Source: Thermosphaera sp. (GTDB taxonomy: Archaea; Thermoproteota; Thermoprotei_A; Sulfolobales; Desulfurococcaceae). From it: a DNA stretch of 64,000 bases. Numbering within the stretch: the stretch's first letter is position 1; every line of letters starts with the position of its first letter. The DNA is taken from positions 248,290 to 312,289 of the forward strand of contig JAWBNK010000001.1 in the NCBI GenBank assembly GCA_038827615.1, written 5' to 3'. Below, in pieces: positions 44,716 to 54,039 of this stretch. The position numbers and the translations under genes were made by a program. The notes under the pieces are model-generated. The model had not been told where the DNA came from. It was given only the letters and a program-made list of their open reading frames with translations, and did not search any database.

Positions 44716-45357
44716 TTGGTGTTGAAAGTGGAGGTTCCCACGTCCCAAAATCCTTTGGAAGCTTTCAAAAGGATGAGGGAAGGAGTAAGGCAAATAATAC
44801 TTGGATGGGTGGTATTGGGCATCTCCCTGTTAGTATTCTTGATCGCAGTCGTTGGAGCTGGATACGGGGGAGTTAACGGGGGTGGAATTCTAGCTGGGCT
44901 CATATTAATGATTGTATTAATGATAGTTGGAGGATTAATCAGCTTGATCGGGCTCTATGGGAAGTTTATTCCCGGAGCGGGCGAGCTAGCGAGAATTGAC
45001 CAGAGATATTCAACTGGTGTCTCCTTCATGAGAATCGGACTAGTATGGGGTCTCATTCTACTGATATTGGGGGCCATACTGACCCTGCTCGTAATTGGCA
45101 TTCTCCTAGTACTCGCAGGATACATATTGTTGATCATAGGTTACATTGGACTAGTTATCTTATCCTTTAATCTAAATAGTCTTGAGGGGAATTCCAACTT
45201 CATGATCGCAGGCATATTTTATATTATAGGAATATTGATTCCAATCTTCACTATCATAGCATGGCTCCTCCTATATGCTGGATTAGGGGATTGTGTGAAG
45301 AAATACTCGCAGGCCCCGCCGTCACCCGCATCCCCTCTGCCTCTACCTCCTGTGTAA
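44716..45357 (+). CDS. DUF973-family membrane protein
   Basis: This protein of about 213 residues has five to six hydrophobic helices and Gly-rich turns (GAGYGGVNGGGILAGLIL), and a proline-rich cytoplasmic tail (PPSPASPLPLPPV). The layout fits the crenarchaeal DUF973 membrane family, of unknown function. The start is TTG 44716 or a nearby GTG/TTG. It precedes the ABC-2 exporter genes by about 180 bp. Confidence 0.7.
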   Translation: MVLKVEVPTSQNPLEAFKRMREGVRQIILGWVVLGISLLVFLIAVVGAGYGGVNGGGILAGLILMIVLMIVGGLISLIGLYGKFIPGAGELARIDQRYSTGVSFMRIGLVWGLILLILGAILTLLVIGILLVLAGYILLIIGYIGLVILSFNLNSLEGNSNFMIAGIFYIIGILIPIFTIIAWLLLYAGLGDCVKKYSQAPPSPASPLPLPPV

Positions 45358-45537
45358 ATTTTCTCAAACCCCTTCATTTCATCAAACGATTTTTATACAC
45401 TGTTTCCAAATAATAGTGCCCGAGCTACTTTCATTAACCATCTTAGTAAACCCCCTTCATTCTTCGGATACACCCTTCTAACACTCTGTTGTAAAATTTT
45501 ATTAGGATGGCGTTTAATTTGAAAACTAAGATGGTTG

Positions 45538-46494
45538 ATGAAGATAGCTGTTAAGGTAAGCGGATTAACGAAAAGATTCGGCGAAAAAATTACAGTTAAT
45601 AATGTCAGTTTCGACGTAAAATTCGGCGAGGTTTACGGCCTTCTAGGACCAAATGGTGCCGGGAAGTCAACCCTTCTTTCAATCATAATTGGTGTGTTAG
45701 AGGCTGATGAGGGGGTCGTTGAAATACTCGGTGGTGAGGCGAAAAACCCGGAAATTAGGTCTAGGATTAATTACTGTCCACAGGAACCCGCTCTTTACGA
45801 TTCTCTAACTGGCATAGAGAATCTTATGTTTTACTCTGGACTGTATGGAATAACTGGGAGGAGGGCGGTTGAGAGAGCTAGGTATTTAATAAAGAGGGTT
45901 GGGCTGGAAGAGTACGCGAACAAGCCGGTAAAAACTTATTCTGGTGGGATGAAGAAAAGGCTGAATCTCGCTGCCGCGTTAGTAAATGATCCAAGTATCC
46001 TTATTTTGGATGAACCTACAACAGGAATGGATCCGCAGGTGAGGAGAGAGGTTTGGCAACTACTAAATGAAATCAAGGCCTCAGATAGGGCGATAATATT
46101 TTCGACGCATTATATGGATGAGGCAGAGATTTTATCCGATAGAGTAGCAATTATGAATTCCGGCAGAATAATCGCTGAGGGCCGGGCTGAGGACTTAAAG
46201 AAGCGTTATGCTCCTAAGCCCGTGATAAGCATTGAGCTTTTCAACCCGAGCGACCAGGATAAGGCAAGAAGTGTGCTGGATAAGTATCTCGAACCGAGAG
46301 ACATCGTAGTAGTTGACTCCTCTATAAGAGTGTACCATGAGGATCCAGATATCCTCCTACCCCAGATATCTCTAGACTTCTTCAAGAATGGAATCAGAAT
46401 AGTCTCCGTTAAAATCAATAAGCCAACACTCGAAGATGTTTTCTTAAAGTTAACTGGTAGGAGGATTGATGGAAATGAAGACCAGCGTGATTAA
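45538..46494 (+). CDS. ABC-2-type exporter ATPase (DrrA/CcmA-like)
   Basis: This 318-residue ATPase has Walker A GPNGAGKS, signature YSGGMKKR, Walker B LILDEPT and H-loop FSTHYMDEAE. A C-terminal extension of about 90 residues follows, as in multidrug or antibiotic ABC-2 ATPases. ATG 45538 is preferred over the TTG just before it. It overlaps the permease gene by 26 bp. Substrate unknown. Confidence 0.92.
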   Translation: MKIAVKVSGLTKRFGEKITVNNVSFDVKFGEVYGLLGPNGAGKSTLLSIIIGVLEADEGVVEILGGEAKNPEIRSRINYCPQEPALYDSLTGIENLMFYSGLYGITGRRAVERARYLIKRVGLEEYANKPVKTYSGGMKKRLNLAAALVNDPSILILDEPTTGMDPQVRREVWQLLNEIKASDRAIIFSTHYMDEAEILSDRVAIMNSGRIIAEGRAEDLKKRYAPKPVISIELFNPSDQDKARSVLDKYLEPRDIVVVDSSIRVYHEDPDILLPQISLDFFKNGIRIVSVKINKPTLEDVFLKLTGRRIDGNEDQRD

Positions 46495-47728
46495 AGCGAT
46501 TATTGTGAAAGATTTGAAGGAGACTTTTAGAGACAAGACTTTTGTCTTCTGGATGATTGCCTGGCCGCTAATATGGCTGGCTATAACAGCCTACGTTTTC
46601 ATTCCCCCTGGAGTAGACCAGCCTATGACTATGAGTATTGGACTAGTTAATTACGATACATCCTCAGGTTTTCCAGTCAATGGCTCGATGCTTGTTGAGG
46701 CCCTGAAAGAGGCCCAGTATAAGGATGTAAAACTCTTTAATGTGAGAATATATGATAACAAGGTTTCCCTGCTCGAGGACATCAAGAGGGGAAGAATCGA
46801 CGCGGGCATTATAATACCAGAGGGTTTTAGTGAACTCTTAACGATAGGACAGGCGACTCTAGAGGTTTATGTTGGCGCAAGGAGTGCGCAGTCCACCCAA
46901 ATCAACCGCTACATGCTGGAAAAGTTTATAGAGGAATTTAGCAAGGCTTCTTCTGAGGAGAAGATCGCCTGGGTTATGAGTTATATTCCAGAGGAATACG
47001 CTCACTCAGAGATCGTTGAAAGATTTTTGAAGGGACTGGCGAACCCAATAAATGCGTCCTTCACTGAAGTTTTGCCTGAGGCCTTAATCTCTAGAGAAGC
47101 TTGGATCGGCTGGTATACTATCGGAGCCATAGGAATGACTTTTCTTTACAGCGGATTAGCCATGGGTTCCTCTGCGCTTCTAGAGGAAAAGCAGAAAGGT
47201 TGCTTGCGCAAGATACTTGCATCGCCGATCACACCATCTGAGTTAATACTTGGAAAGGTTTTATCTAACATTTTATCCCTGTCGATCACATCAATCGTCA
47301 TAATCATCTCTGGCGTGTTCTTCTGCGGAGCGAAAATTTATTGGAGCCCATTCCGCATAGAACATTGGATAGTGCCAGCGATGTTCTTAGTTCTAGCCTT
47401 GTTATCCCTTGGAATGGGCTCAATATTGTCATTAGGGGTTAAGAGCGCTAGAGGAGCTTCAAATCTAGGCGTGTCTCTAGGTTTAATATTAGCTTTTCTA
47501 ACGGGAATATGGTTTCCCAGAGAATGGTTTCCGGAATGGATGCGTGTATTGGCACATTACAGTCCGGCCACTTGGGCTGTAGACGTCGTAAGGTATGTGA
47601 TTGTCTTTGAGGCCGAGCCAGGGGAGGTTATCCACTACATTATTGGAGCTGTGCTAGCAGCGGTTGCAGTCCTGTTAATTGGTATAGTAGTTTATGATAG
47701 GTCGTTGAGAAAATATCTAGAAAGATAA
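46469..47728 (+). CDS. ABC-2-type exporter permease
   Basis: This protein of about 419 residues has one N-terminal membrane helix (FVFWMIAWPLIWLAI), a large extracytoplasmic domain (about residues 55-220) and five C-terminal helices containing GMGSILSLGVKSARGASNLG and PREWFPEWMRVLAHYSPATW, typical of ABC-2 permeases. The start is ATG 46469 behind GGAGG; ATG 46475 is possible. It works with the ATPase just upstream. Confidence 0.9.
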   Translation: MEMKTSVIKAIIVKDLKETFRDKTFVFWMIAWPLIWLAITAYVFIPPGVDQPMTMSIGLVNYDTSSGFPVNGSMLVEALKEAQYKDVKLFNVRIYDNKVSLLEDIKRGRIDAGIIIPEGFSELLTIGQATLEVYVGARSAQSTQINRYMLEKFIEEFSKASSEEKIAWVMSYIPEEYAHSEIVERFLKGLANPINASFTEVLPEALISREAWIGWYTIGAIGMTFLYSGLAMGSSALLEEKQKGCLRKILASPITPSELILGKVLSNILSLSITSIVIIISGVFFCGAKIYWSPFRIEHWIVPAMFLVLALLSLGMGSILSLGVKSARGASNLGVSLGLILAFLTGIWFPREWFPEWMRVLAHYSPATWAVDVVRYVIVFEAEPGEVIHYIIGAVLAAVAVLLIGIVVYDRSLRKYLER

Positions 47729-48306
47729 CTAGCAGGATGCTCAATTAAATTGTTTTAGTTGATGAGATGAAAGGGGTAAAAACTTTGGAAGTCCCTGAAA
47801 ACTATGGATTTGGTTGAAATGTAACCTGCAAAGGGTTGATGGACTACTCCGAAGCCCTGAGAGATCGGCGTCCAATAGTTTTGGATTGATGAGCTAAGCA
47901 ACAACTCTACCTTATCTACGATCATTGAGCGAGAAGTGCTGAGGGTATTAAGCCCAGCTTGAAACAGTGTTAGTATCTTGAAAGATGACTTCGCATTGGT
48001 ATGTACTTGGAGATACAGGTATCCATGAGGAGGATAATCGGGGGAGGGGTGTGAGCAGAAAACATCTGAAGCACTGGAGGTGCAATAAGGTTTTTGGTGC
48101 AGAAACAGTAGGAGAATATGGCGCTTTTTTCAAGGTGAAAACCACATCGCCGTTGCCTGGTCTACGTGAATTGGGGGTAAGGCGACTGGGAGCGGGTGGA
48201 GAGTTGAACCTAGCATGCGAAGGGAGTTTAGCCCTTAATCTCCCCGGAATCCTTTGCACTAAGGAGAGGTGAATAATCTCGGAGGATAGTGAAAATAAAC
48301 AGTAAG
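47729..48306 (+). pseudogene. degenerate 0.58 kb spacer with a possible transposase (TnpB-like) tail
   Basis: No intact gene is seen. Stops occur in all frames, but the last 230 bp read in one frame as RKHLKHWRCNKVFGAETVGE and later LRELGVRRLGAGGELNLACE. The CNKV-x-AETVGEYGAFF part faintly recalls the final C-x-C-x-x-D-x-D-T-x-G-A-x-N segment of IS200/IS605 TnpB, and the tRNA-His gene beside it is a typical integration site. The match is weak, and the stretch may just be decayed spacer. Confidence 0.25.
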
Positions 48307-48408
48307 GGCCCGGGCCGGGATTTGAACCCGGGACCTCCGGGTCTCTGCAAGCCCTTCATCGCGGGCTTCCACAGCCCGGCGCTCTATCCAGGCTGAGCTA
48401 CCCGGGCC
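48307..48408 (-). tRNA. tRNA-His (GTG) with 26-nt intron at 37/38
   Basis: On the minus strand the acceptor GCCCGGG pairs with CCCGGGC, with C73 at 48307 and an encoded G(-1) at 48408, diagnostic of tRNA-His. The anticodon stem is CCGGG/CCCGG and the loop CT-GTG-GA after removal of 48343-48368. The intron ends form a CTGT/GCAG central helix with two 3-nt bulges, a canonical BHB. The T arm is CCGGG-TTCAAAT-CCCGG. Confidence 0.93.
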
Positions 48409-48482
48409 ACTTTTAACAGGTGCGTGGCCTGGGATCATCATTGCCTACGGCTCTATGCTCGGGCCCTTCATGAGTATGAAGG

Positions 48483-49391
48483 TTGAAAAGGGCTTATATC
48501 TTTATTTATTTCCTCTTAAATCAACTATATAGAGATCGGGTCTGCGGGTGTTACAGAATTACGGACTCATTACTTCCCCGTGTAATCGGGGTCATCCACT
48601 TACCAAGGCTTCCTTATACCACGGTTAAAACCCAGGTCGATGTTTCATGGATGGCCGAATTAGCGTCTTCTGAGGCCAGGGCCCTTGAAAGAATCGGTTT
48701 TGAAGGAGTTCTAGTTGAGAATTTCGGGGATAAGCCTTACTTAAAGCGGGTTTTAGATCCGCTTGCTCTTTCCGCTATGACTGTCATCGTGAAAAGAGTT
48801 GTGGACTCTGTGAAGATCCCCGTAGGATTGAACATACTGAGGAATTCCGGGAGGGAGGCGTACTCGATTGCGTTGACCACTGGTGCCAAGTTTATAAGGG
48901 TGAACGCGCTCTCCGAGACAATAATCTCTGACTCCGGCGTGATAGAGCCTGAGGCACCGTTCATGAGGGATGTTCGATTAAACTACCCAGGCGTAATGAT
49001 ATTTGCTGATGTTCTCGTCAAACATGCTGGAAGTTTAACGATTTTGTCATTGAGGGCCAAAGAAACCATTAGGAGTCGTTCTCTCACTACTGCGTTAAAG
49101 GATATACTCGAGGATACCGTAGAGAGAGGAGGGGCAGACTCGGTCATAGTTACTGGAGAGAGGACTGGGAAACCTCCTAGCGTTGAAGTCCTTAAGATAA
49201 TTAAGAAGTATTCTCCGGCTCCTGTATATGTGGGGAGTGGTGCATCAACGCACAATATAAAGTCTCTGATGGAAAATGCTGACGGAGTCATTGTAGGATC
49301 ATTTATCAAAAAGAATGGCATTGCGGGAAACCCGTTGGATGAGAAGAGAGCTGAGGACTTCATAAGAGCTTTGAGAGAGGTCTTGAAATGA
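48483..49391 (+). CDS. BtpA/SgcQ-family TIM-barrel protein
   Basis: The homologous part starts at PRVIGVIHLPRLPY and continues as a TIM barrel to GVIVGSFIKKNGIAGNPLDE, the phosphate-site signature of the BtpA/SgcQ family; no reaction is established for it. The start is unresolved: TTG 48483 is the only canonical start in frame, but it lies upstream of a TATA-like TTATATCTTTATT (about 48496). ATT at 48558, behind GGGTG, is the alternative. It overlaps the PfkB gene by 4 bp, so the two products probably act together. Confidence 0.78.
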   Translation: MKRAYIFIYFLLNQLYRDRVCGCYRITDSLLPRVIGVIHLPRLPYTTVKTQVDVSWMAELASSEARALERIGFEGVLVENFGDKPYLKRVLDPLALSAMTVIVKRVVDSVKIPVGLNILRNSGREAYSIALTTGAKFIRVNALSETIISDSGVIEPEAPFMRDVRLNYPGVMIFADVLVKHAGSLTILSLRAKETIRSRSLTTALKDILEDTVERGGADSVIVTGERTGKPPSVEVLKIIKKYSPAPVYVGSGASTHNIKSLMENADGVIVGSFIKKNGIAGNPLDEKRAEDFIRALREVLK

Positions 49392-50335
49392 AAGTTGCTG
49401 TATTGGGTCATGCACTTGTCGACTATGTTTACCTAGTGGAGAGCATATCCACCATTGATGATGAATACAGAATAATTAGGGATGTAAGGTATCCCGGGGG
49501 TTCAGCTTTAAACACGGCTGTGGGCCTTATAAACCTGGGCTCGGAACCTTTGTTGATTGCAAACATAGGAAGCGATGATCGGGGATTGTTCCTCTTAACC
49601 TTTCTCAGAGAAAAGGGAATCTCTCTCAGTGGTGTGAGAACGGTAAAGGGAGAAAGCGGCTACTGCATAGTGATAAGAGACGTGATGGGAAACGTTTTAC
49701 TTTATAGTAAGCTGAATGTCGCGGAGCCTTTGGTTATTGATGATCAAGTAGCATCATTACTGGTTGGCGTTGATCACATTCACGTAACATCTCTTTCAAT
49801 AGCAAGCCTCAGGAACGCGCTGAGGGTAGTAGAAAATATGGGATTAAGGGTCACCATGTCATGGGATATTGGACGCGTGACGGCGAAAGAGGGCTGGGAG
49901 GCCGTTAATCAATATCTTCGATTCTTCGACATAGTCTTTGTGAGTCAGAGGGAACTTGAACATGTTTCTAAAAATATTGGCATAACCGATTTCCTCAAGA
50001 TTATGAGGAACCATTTTAGGGGTGTTCTCATCGTCAAGAAAGGAAGGAGGGGAATAACGGTTTATTCGAGAGAAGGAAGGATTATCGAAGCCTATTTTTC
50101 CCAACCCGTGGTTGTTATAGACTCGTTGGGGGCCGGCGATGCATTTGCATCATGCTATCTTCACCACCGTCTCAAAGGTCTTGATGAAGAAGAAGTAATC
50201 AGGAAATCTGTAATTTTCTCGACGTTAAAGGTGGGTTACGAGGGAGGTAGCACGATGCCATTACTTGACGAGTTCGAAAAAGAGTTTAAAAGCCTAAGCG
50301 GAAAGGTTGTGGTTAAAAACTTCATGGTTGATTGA
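49388..50335 (+). CDS. PfkB-family carbohydrate/nucleoside kinase
   Basis: The protein is 315 residues. The N-terminal GGSALNTAVGLINLGSEPLL (PfkB signature 1) and C-terminal DSLGAGDAFASCYLHH (signature 2, with catalytic Asp in GAGD) are clear. The substrate could be a sugar, a sugar phosphate or a nucleoside. The ATG at 49388 overlaps the BtpA-like gene as ATGA. Coupling with a TIM-barrel partner suggests a short sugar-phosphate pathway (inference). Confidence 0.88.
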   Translation: MKVAVLGHALVDYVYLVESISTIDDEYRIIRDVRYPGGSALNTAVGLINLGSEPLLIANIGSDDRGLFLLTFLREKGISLSGVRTVKGESGYCIVIRDVMGNVLLYSKLNVAEPLVIDDQVASLLVGVDHIHVTSLSIASLRNALRVVENMGLRVTMSWDIGRVTAKEGWEAVNQYLRFFDIVFVSQRELEHVSKNIGITDFLKIMRNHFRGVLIVKKGRRGITVYSREGRIIEAYFSQPVVVIDSLGAGDAFASCYLHHRLKGLDEEEVIRKSVIFSTLKVGYEGGSTMPLLDEFEKEFKSLSGKVVVKNFMVD

Positions 50336-50347
50336 ATTAAATTTAGA

Positions 50348-51253
50348 TCACGCTAGTTCTTTAACGCCCCAGACTCTCACGCTAACCGGCATTCTCGATA
50401 CCAGTGGGATTGTCCGCTCTAGATCAGGTAGCGGGCCTTTCACAGCCTTATTATCAATCATCCCCACGAATCCTAATAGGTCTCCTGTTCTCGACACAGG
50501 GATTGTGAGGCTTATTCTATTTGCAACATCCCTTATAGTGATCAATCCAAGCTTGAATTTAGCGATATCCTTGAGCGAATCCGTTGAAATCTTAACTATC
50601 TCGCTTATACTCCATCCTGGGGATAGATTCTTAGTAGTTATCAAGTCAGATTTGAGCATTAAAATGGCCAAGTATGTCTCATCCAATAGTTTCTCCAACG
50701 GATATTCTTCTTCGGGTTTAATGGGCTGGGGCTTGGGCGGCGGAGCCGGCAACTCGGGTTTTGCAGCTGGAACTGCTGGTACGGGGGTTGGTGCGGGAGC
50801 CGGCATTACCGGGGGTGGTTTAACGGATACTTTAGGCGGCTTCTCAAACAACTCCACCAATCCAGAGTACAATAAGGATATGAAGTTGTTGCATATCCCT
50901 CCTTCCTTTGATTCACAATTTAGATTTACATCGACAATAGAACCCTTGTCTGCAGGTTTGAGGTCAGCCTTCATTACGAAATCGGCTAGTTCACCCACTC
51001 CTTTTATCACTATGCTATTGCGTGTTATTGATTCTACTTTTAAGCTGAGATTAAGCTCGCGATCGAAGCCATGGAAAGTCTTTACTTTTGTTGAAAGCAC
51101 AACGACACCTTCTTTGGTCACGTTGATTTTCACGTTTTTCACGTGCTTGAAGAAAGTTTGAAGATCGTACATGAATCCCAAAAGTGTTGCAGGATCCATT
51201 GAAACATTCGTAGTGAATATGACGTAGGCACCAATGATTGGCATTAGGTCCAC
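50348..51253 (-). CDS. hypothetical protein with SRPBCC-like N-terminal domain and proline-rich linker
   Basis: The protein is 301 residues in three parts. Residues 1-120 resemble a START/SRPBCC-type beta-grasp (MPIIGAYVIFTTNVSMDPA then LLGFMYDLQTFFKHVKNVKI). Residues about 145-180 are a Pro/Ala/Val linker (PAPAPTPVPAVPAAKPELPA). The C-terminal half is a separate alpha/beta domain. No family was recognised for the last part. It is convergent with the PfkB gene, with 12 bp between stops. Confidence 0.6.
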   Translation of the reverse strand: MDLMPIIGAYVIFTTNVSMDPATLLGFMYDLQTFFKHVKNVKINVTKEGVVVLSTKVKTFHGFDRELNLSLKVESITRNSIVIKGVGELADFVMKADLKPADKGSIVDVNLNCESKEGGICNNFISLLYSGLVELFEKPPKVSVKPPPVMPAPAPTPVPAVPAAKPELPAPPPKPQPIKPEEEYPLEKLLDETYLAILMLKSDLITTKNLSPGWSISEIVKISTDSLKDIAKFKLGLITIRDVANRISLTIPVSRTGDLLGFVGMIDNKAVKGPLPDLERTIPLVSRMPVSVRVWGVKELA

Positions 51254-51315
51254 GCTCCAATATAGTTAAATAATTCTCATCAAAGGAATATAAAGGTGTG
51301 AGTGAATGATACTAT

Positions 51316-51984
51316 TTAACTCAATGAGACCGCTATCATTCTAAAGATGTCAGCTACTCTCTCCCCTCTATCAGTAGCCTCCTCTAATGTATCAATGATT
51401 TCCTTGGAGAGAATGCACCATTCTATTGATTTAGAATTGCATTTCTTGAGTATGACTCTATAAGCATCGAGCTTCAAGTCATCGACATCCTCTTCCAGCT
51501 TCTCAATCTCGTTGGCGTATTCTAGTGTTTCTTGAAAACTCCTTCCGAGGCTTTGGAGGGCGGAGACGATGAGTTCCATTATATGCCGTATTTTTGAAGC
51601 CACTGTGGATATGTAGGTCAACATGTATTCATCGATTTCCTCCGAGGCCTCCATTAAAATAAGAATTCTTTTACCTACGGCTTTGCAGTACCCTGCGATT
51701 TGATCAATCTGGAGTATAAGACTCATTAAATACTCTCTATCAACCGGATGGATTAAAATCTGGCTTATTTCCTTCATCAACGTCCTTTTCAAAACATCTG
51801 CTTCTCTTTCTAGAGAAGATATTTTATAGTAATTTCTACGAAATGCGTCAATGTCGAGGCTCTTAATACTAGCTACGGAGTCTTCAAGGGATTGCGCAGT
51901 CTGCAGTACCTTCTGAACATGTGCTAAGTAGTCTTCTATCAACTTTTTCTCTATCTGTTTAGAGGTCCAAAACCAAGTGCTCAT
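51316..51984 (-). CDS. DUF47/PhoU-like phosphate transport regulator
   Basis: This is a protein of about 222 residues, all-helical, with the DUF47 layout (EREADVLKRTLMKEISQILI near residue 54 and EIEKLEEDVDDLKLDAYRVI near residue 157). The ATG at 51984 overlaps the PiT stop as ATGA; a longer reading from 52062 lies inside pit. DUF47 proteins accompany PiT transporters and probably tune phosphate uptake. Confidence 0.88.
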   Translation of the reverse strand: MSTWFWTSKQIEKKLIEDYLAHVQKVLQTAQSLEDSVASIKSLDIDAFRRNYYKISSLEREADVLKRTLMKEISQILIHPVDREYLMSLILQIDQIAGYCKAVGKRILILMEASEEIDEYMLTYISTVASKIRHIMELIVSALQSLGRSFQETLEYANEIEKLEEDVDDLKLDAYRVILKKCNSKSIEWCILSKEIIDTLEEATDRGERVADIFRMIAVSLS

Positions 51985-53018
51985 ATGTACCCCGCTACGA
52001 AGCTTAATATTAGATATGTTAGAATGCCCATTATAATGGTTGTGGGGAGGGTTAGTATCCACGACGTAAATATAGAAATGATCGTTGATTTGTCAATTGA
52101 TGAAACGCTCTTATGCTTAGCTATTCCTACACCTATTATCGAAGATACTGAAGCATGAGTTGTCGATATGGGCATTCCATATCCTATCAGCATAGATGGC
52201 AACGTCGTAAATAACCATACAGTTAATGCGTTGGATACCTCAGCCGTCAGGCCTGATTTGTAATCCAGCTTGGTTATCTTAAACGCAACGGTCTCGATGA
52301 CTCTCCGCCCAATGGTCCATCCTCCAGTTATGATACCGAGCGATCCTATTACGGAGAGGATCAGCATTGACGCGGAGTCTGGAAGACCAAAATATTGGGA
52401 TGTCACTGACAAGTATACGCCGGTTGCATTAGCCACGTCGTTGGCGCCGAATGAGTATGCAGAGAAGAGGAGTGAGGCGATCATGAATATGCGGATGTAT
52501 TTTCTGCCATTTTCCGCCTCCTCCAATCTAGATAGTCTCCTCCAAGTTAAACGATAGAGAGAGTAGGAGACGAATATGGCTGTTAGCGGTGATGATAGCC
52601 AGCTAAGGAATATGTTGGTCAATACTCCCAGTGATAACTGGGAGAATGGGATTTCATTTCTAAGAACCATGCCAAGCCCTACTCCGATCACGCCCCCCGT
52701 GATGCTCTGTGTTGTAGATACTGGCATTCCTTTTATTGTTGCAAGGAGTATCCACGCCCCTCCGGCTATCACTGCGGAGATCGCAGCTATCGCTGTCATA
52801 GACGGTATTATCCCTCTTCCAATTGTTTTAATTACGGAATGACCTTGCAGGACAGAGCCGATGAACACCCCGATAGAAAATAAAAGTAGTGCTTCCTTTA
52901 AGGATAGTACGCCTGAACCCACTGCGGTGTCTACTGGGTTTGCGGCATCGTTACCTCCTATGTTGAAAGCTATAAAAGCCGCAAGTATGTACCCGATGAT
53001 AAGCAATATTACATCCAT
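51981..53018 (-). CDS. pit: PiT-family inorganic phosphate transporter
   Basis: This 345-residue protein has about ten membrane helices in two inverted repeats. Each repeat has the family signature: IGGNDAANPVDTAVGSG in the first and GANDVANATGVYLSVT in the second. It imports phosphate, usually coupled to cation or proton movement. It is translated with the DUF47 partner (ATGA overlap). Possible transcription control by the AbrB-PhoU protein at 28.8 kb is inference only. Confidence 0.93.
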   Translation of the reverse strand: MDVILLIIGYILAAFIAFNIGGNDAANPVDTAVGSGVLSLKEALLLFSIGVFIGSVLQGHSVIKTIGRGIIPSMTAIAAISAVIAGGAWILLATIKGMPVSTTQSITGGVIGVGLGMVLRNEIPFSQLSLGVLTNIFLSWLSSPLTAIFVSYSLYRLTWRRLSRLEEAENGRKYIRIFMIASLLFSAYSFGANDVANATGVYLSVTSQYFGLPDSASMLILSVIGSLGIITGGWTIGRRVIETVAFKITKLDYKSGLTAEVSNALTVWLFTTLPSMLIGYGMPISTTHASVSSIIGVGIAKHKSVSSIDKSTIISIFTSWILTLPTTIIMGILTYLILSFVAGYI

Positions 53019-53117
53019 CGTGCCCTGTTTTCATTATCAAAGGAAAGCTTAAAATGTTTAGCGAGACACTCGGTGAGGTAAATGTTTTTAATCCATATAG
53101 TTTTAAAAGTAAGATAG

Positions 53118-53191
53118 GCCGCCGTAGCTCAGCCTGGTGGAGCGCTGCCCTGGTAAGGCAGAGGTCCCGGGTTCGAATCCCGGCGGCGGCT
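53118..53191 (+). tRNA. tRNA-Thr (GGT)
   Basis: The acceptor GCCGCCG (53118-53124) pairs with CGGCGGC (53184-53190), discriminator T. The anticodon stem is CTGCC/GGCAG and the loop CTGGTAA gives anticodon GGT. The T arm is CCGGG-TTCGAAT-CCCGG. No intron. Confidence 0.95.
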
Positions 53192-53233
53192 TTTCCACGA
53201 ACCTTAGAGTTGACCGGGCCACGGGAGATCCTG

Positions 53234-54037
53234 ATGGAAGAGATTGAAGAATTATTTATGCTTGTAAAAAAAGTTGCAGGAAACCTATCTGGCTTGCTGA
53301 GAGAACATTACGGAGTCTCCTACTTCTCTGAAAAAATAGGCTATGGAGTCACAGGGGATGTCACTAGGCGAATAGACTTGATAGCCGAGGATTATGCGGT
53401 TGAGGAGTTTAGAACTAGTGGTTTGAATGTTTGGGTGGTTAGCGAGGAGAAGGGTCTCTACCGGCTTGTCGAAGAGCCAGAGTATATCGCTCTCATCGAC
53501 CCCTTAGACGGCAGTCTTAATTTCTCGATCGGAGTTCCACTGGCATCAGTTTCTATAGCATTGTTTCCGAGGGAAGGCCTCAAGAGTGCATGCGTCCCAG
53601 AAAAGATGGTGGGGATTGTGGAGAACATTTTCACCGGAGAGTGGTATGGTTTAGCAGGTCGGGAAGTATATGTTAACGGAAAACCACTACCTTCATACCA
53701 TTACGAACCATCCGGGATAGCGTCAGTATACTTCGACTCAGTCGAAGATTTAAGAAACCTCAACGATGTTTTCAGGAATCGTGGATGGCAGCTGAAGCTT
53801 AGGGTATTTGGATCAGCCTCTCTCGAATCCGCGTATGCTTCAGTGGGTAAGATAGAGTATTTCATTTCTCTGACTAGGAAGTTGAGGAATACTGATATAG
53901 CCGTAGGATATGCTATCGCTGAAAGGCTTGGGGCAAGCATATCGGGAGATGCCATACCATCTTCCATCTTCTCAGATAGCGTGACAACTGTTGGAAGAGT
54001 TGTTATATCCCCGCCCAATAAAAAGCTAATGATATAG
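53234..54037 (+). CDS. inositol monophosphatase-family phosphatase
   Basis: The product is 267 residues from ATG 53234 behind GGGAG; longer in-frame readings run through the tRNA-Thr gene and are rejected. Metal-site motifs are VVSEEKG (ExE), IDPLDGSLNF (DPxDGT-like) and NTDIAVGYAIAERLGASISG at the C-terminus. Archaeal members often act as inositol monophosphatase and fructose-1,6-bisphosphatase; which one applies here is open. Confidence 0.85.
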   Translation: MEEIEELFMLVKKVAGNLSGLLREHYGVSYFSEKIGYGVTGDVTRRIDLIAEDYAVEEFRTSGLNVWVVSEEKGLYRLVEEPEYIALIDPLDGSLNFSIGVPLASVSIALFPREGLKSACVPEKMVGIVENIFTGEWYGLAGREVYVNGKPLPSYHYEPSGIASVYFDSVEDLRNLNDVFRNRGWQLKLRVFGSASLESAYASVGKIEYFISLTRKLRNTDIAVGYAIAERLGASISGDAIPSSIFSDSVTTVGRVVISPPNKKLMI

Positions 54038-54039
54038 TG

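Noticed and set aside
44505-44876. Plus-strand frame over tRNA-Met and into DUF973
   Set aside because: It is antisense to the tRNA and out of frame with the DUF973 gene; no family features.
47985-48272. A 95-residue plus-strand frame as a real gene
   Set aside because: No ribosome binding site, poor codon pattern, low-complexity ending and position in a degenerate spacer; kept only as a possible transposase relic.
53054-53233. Longer N-terminus for the IMPase gene running through tRNA-Thr
   Set aside because: It would translate the whole tRNA gene; the ATG at 53234 with GGGAG upstream gives the family-typical start.
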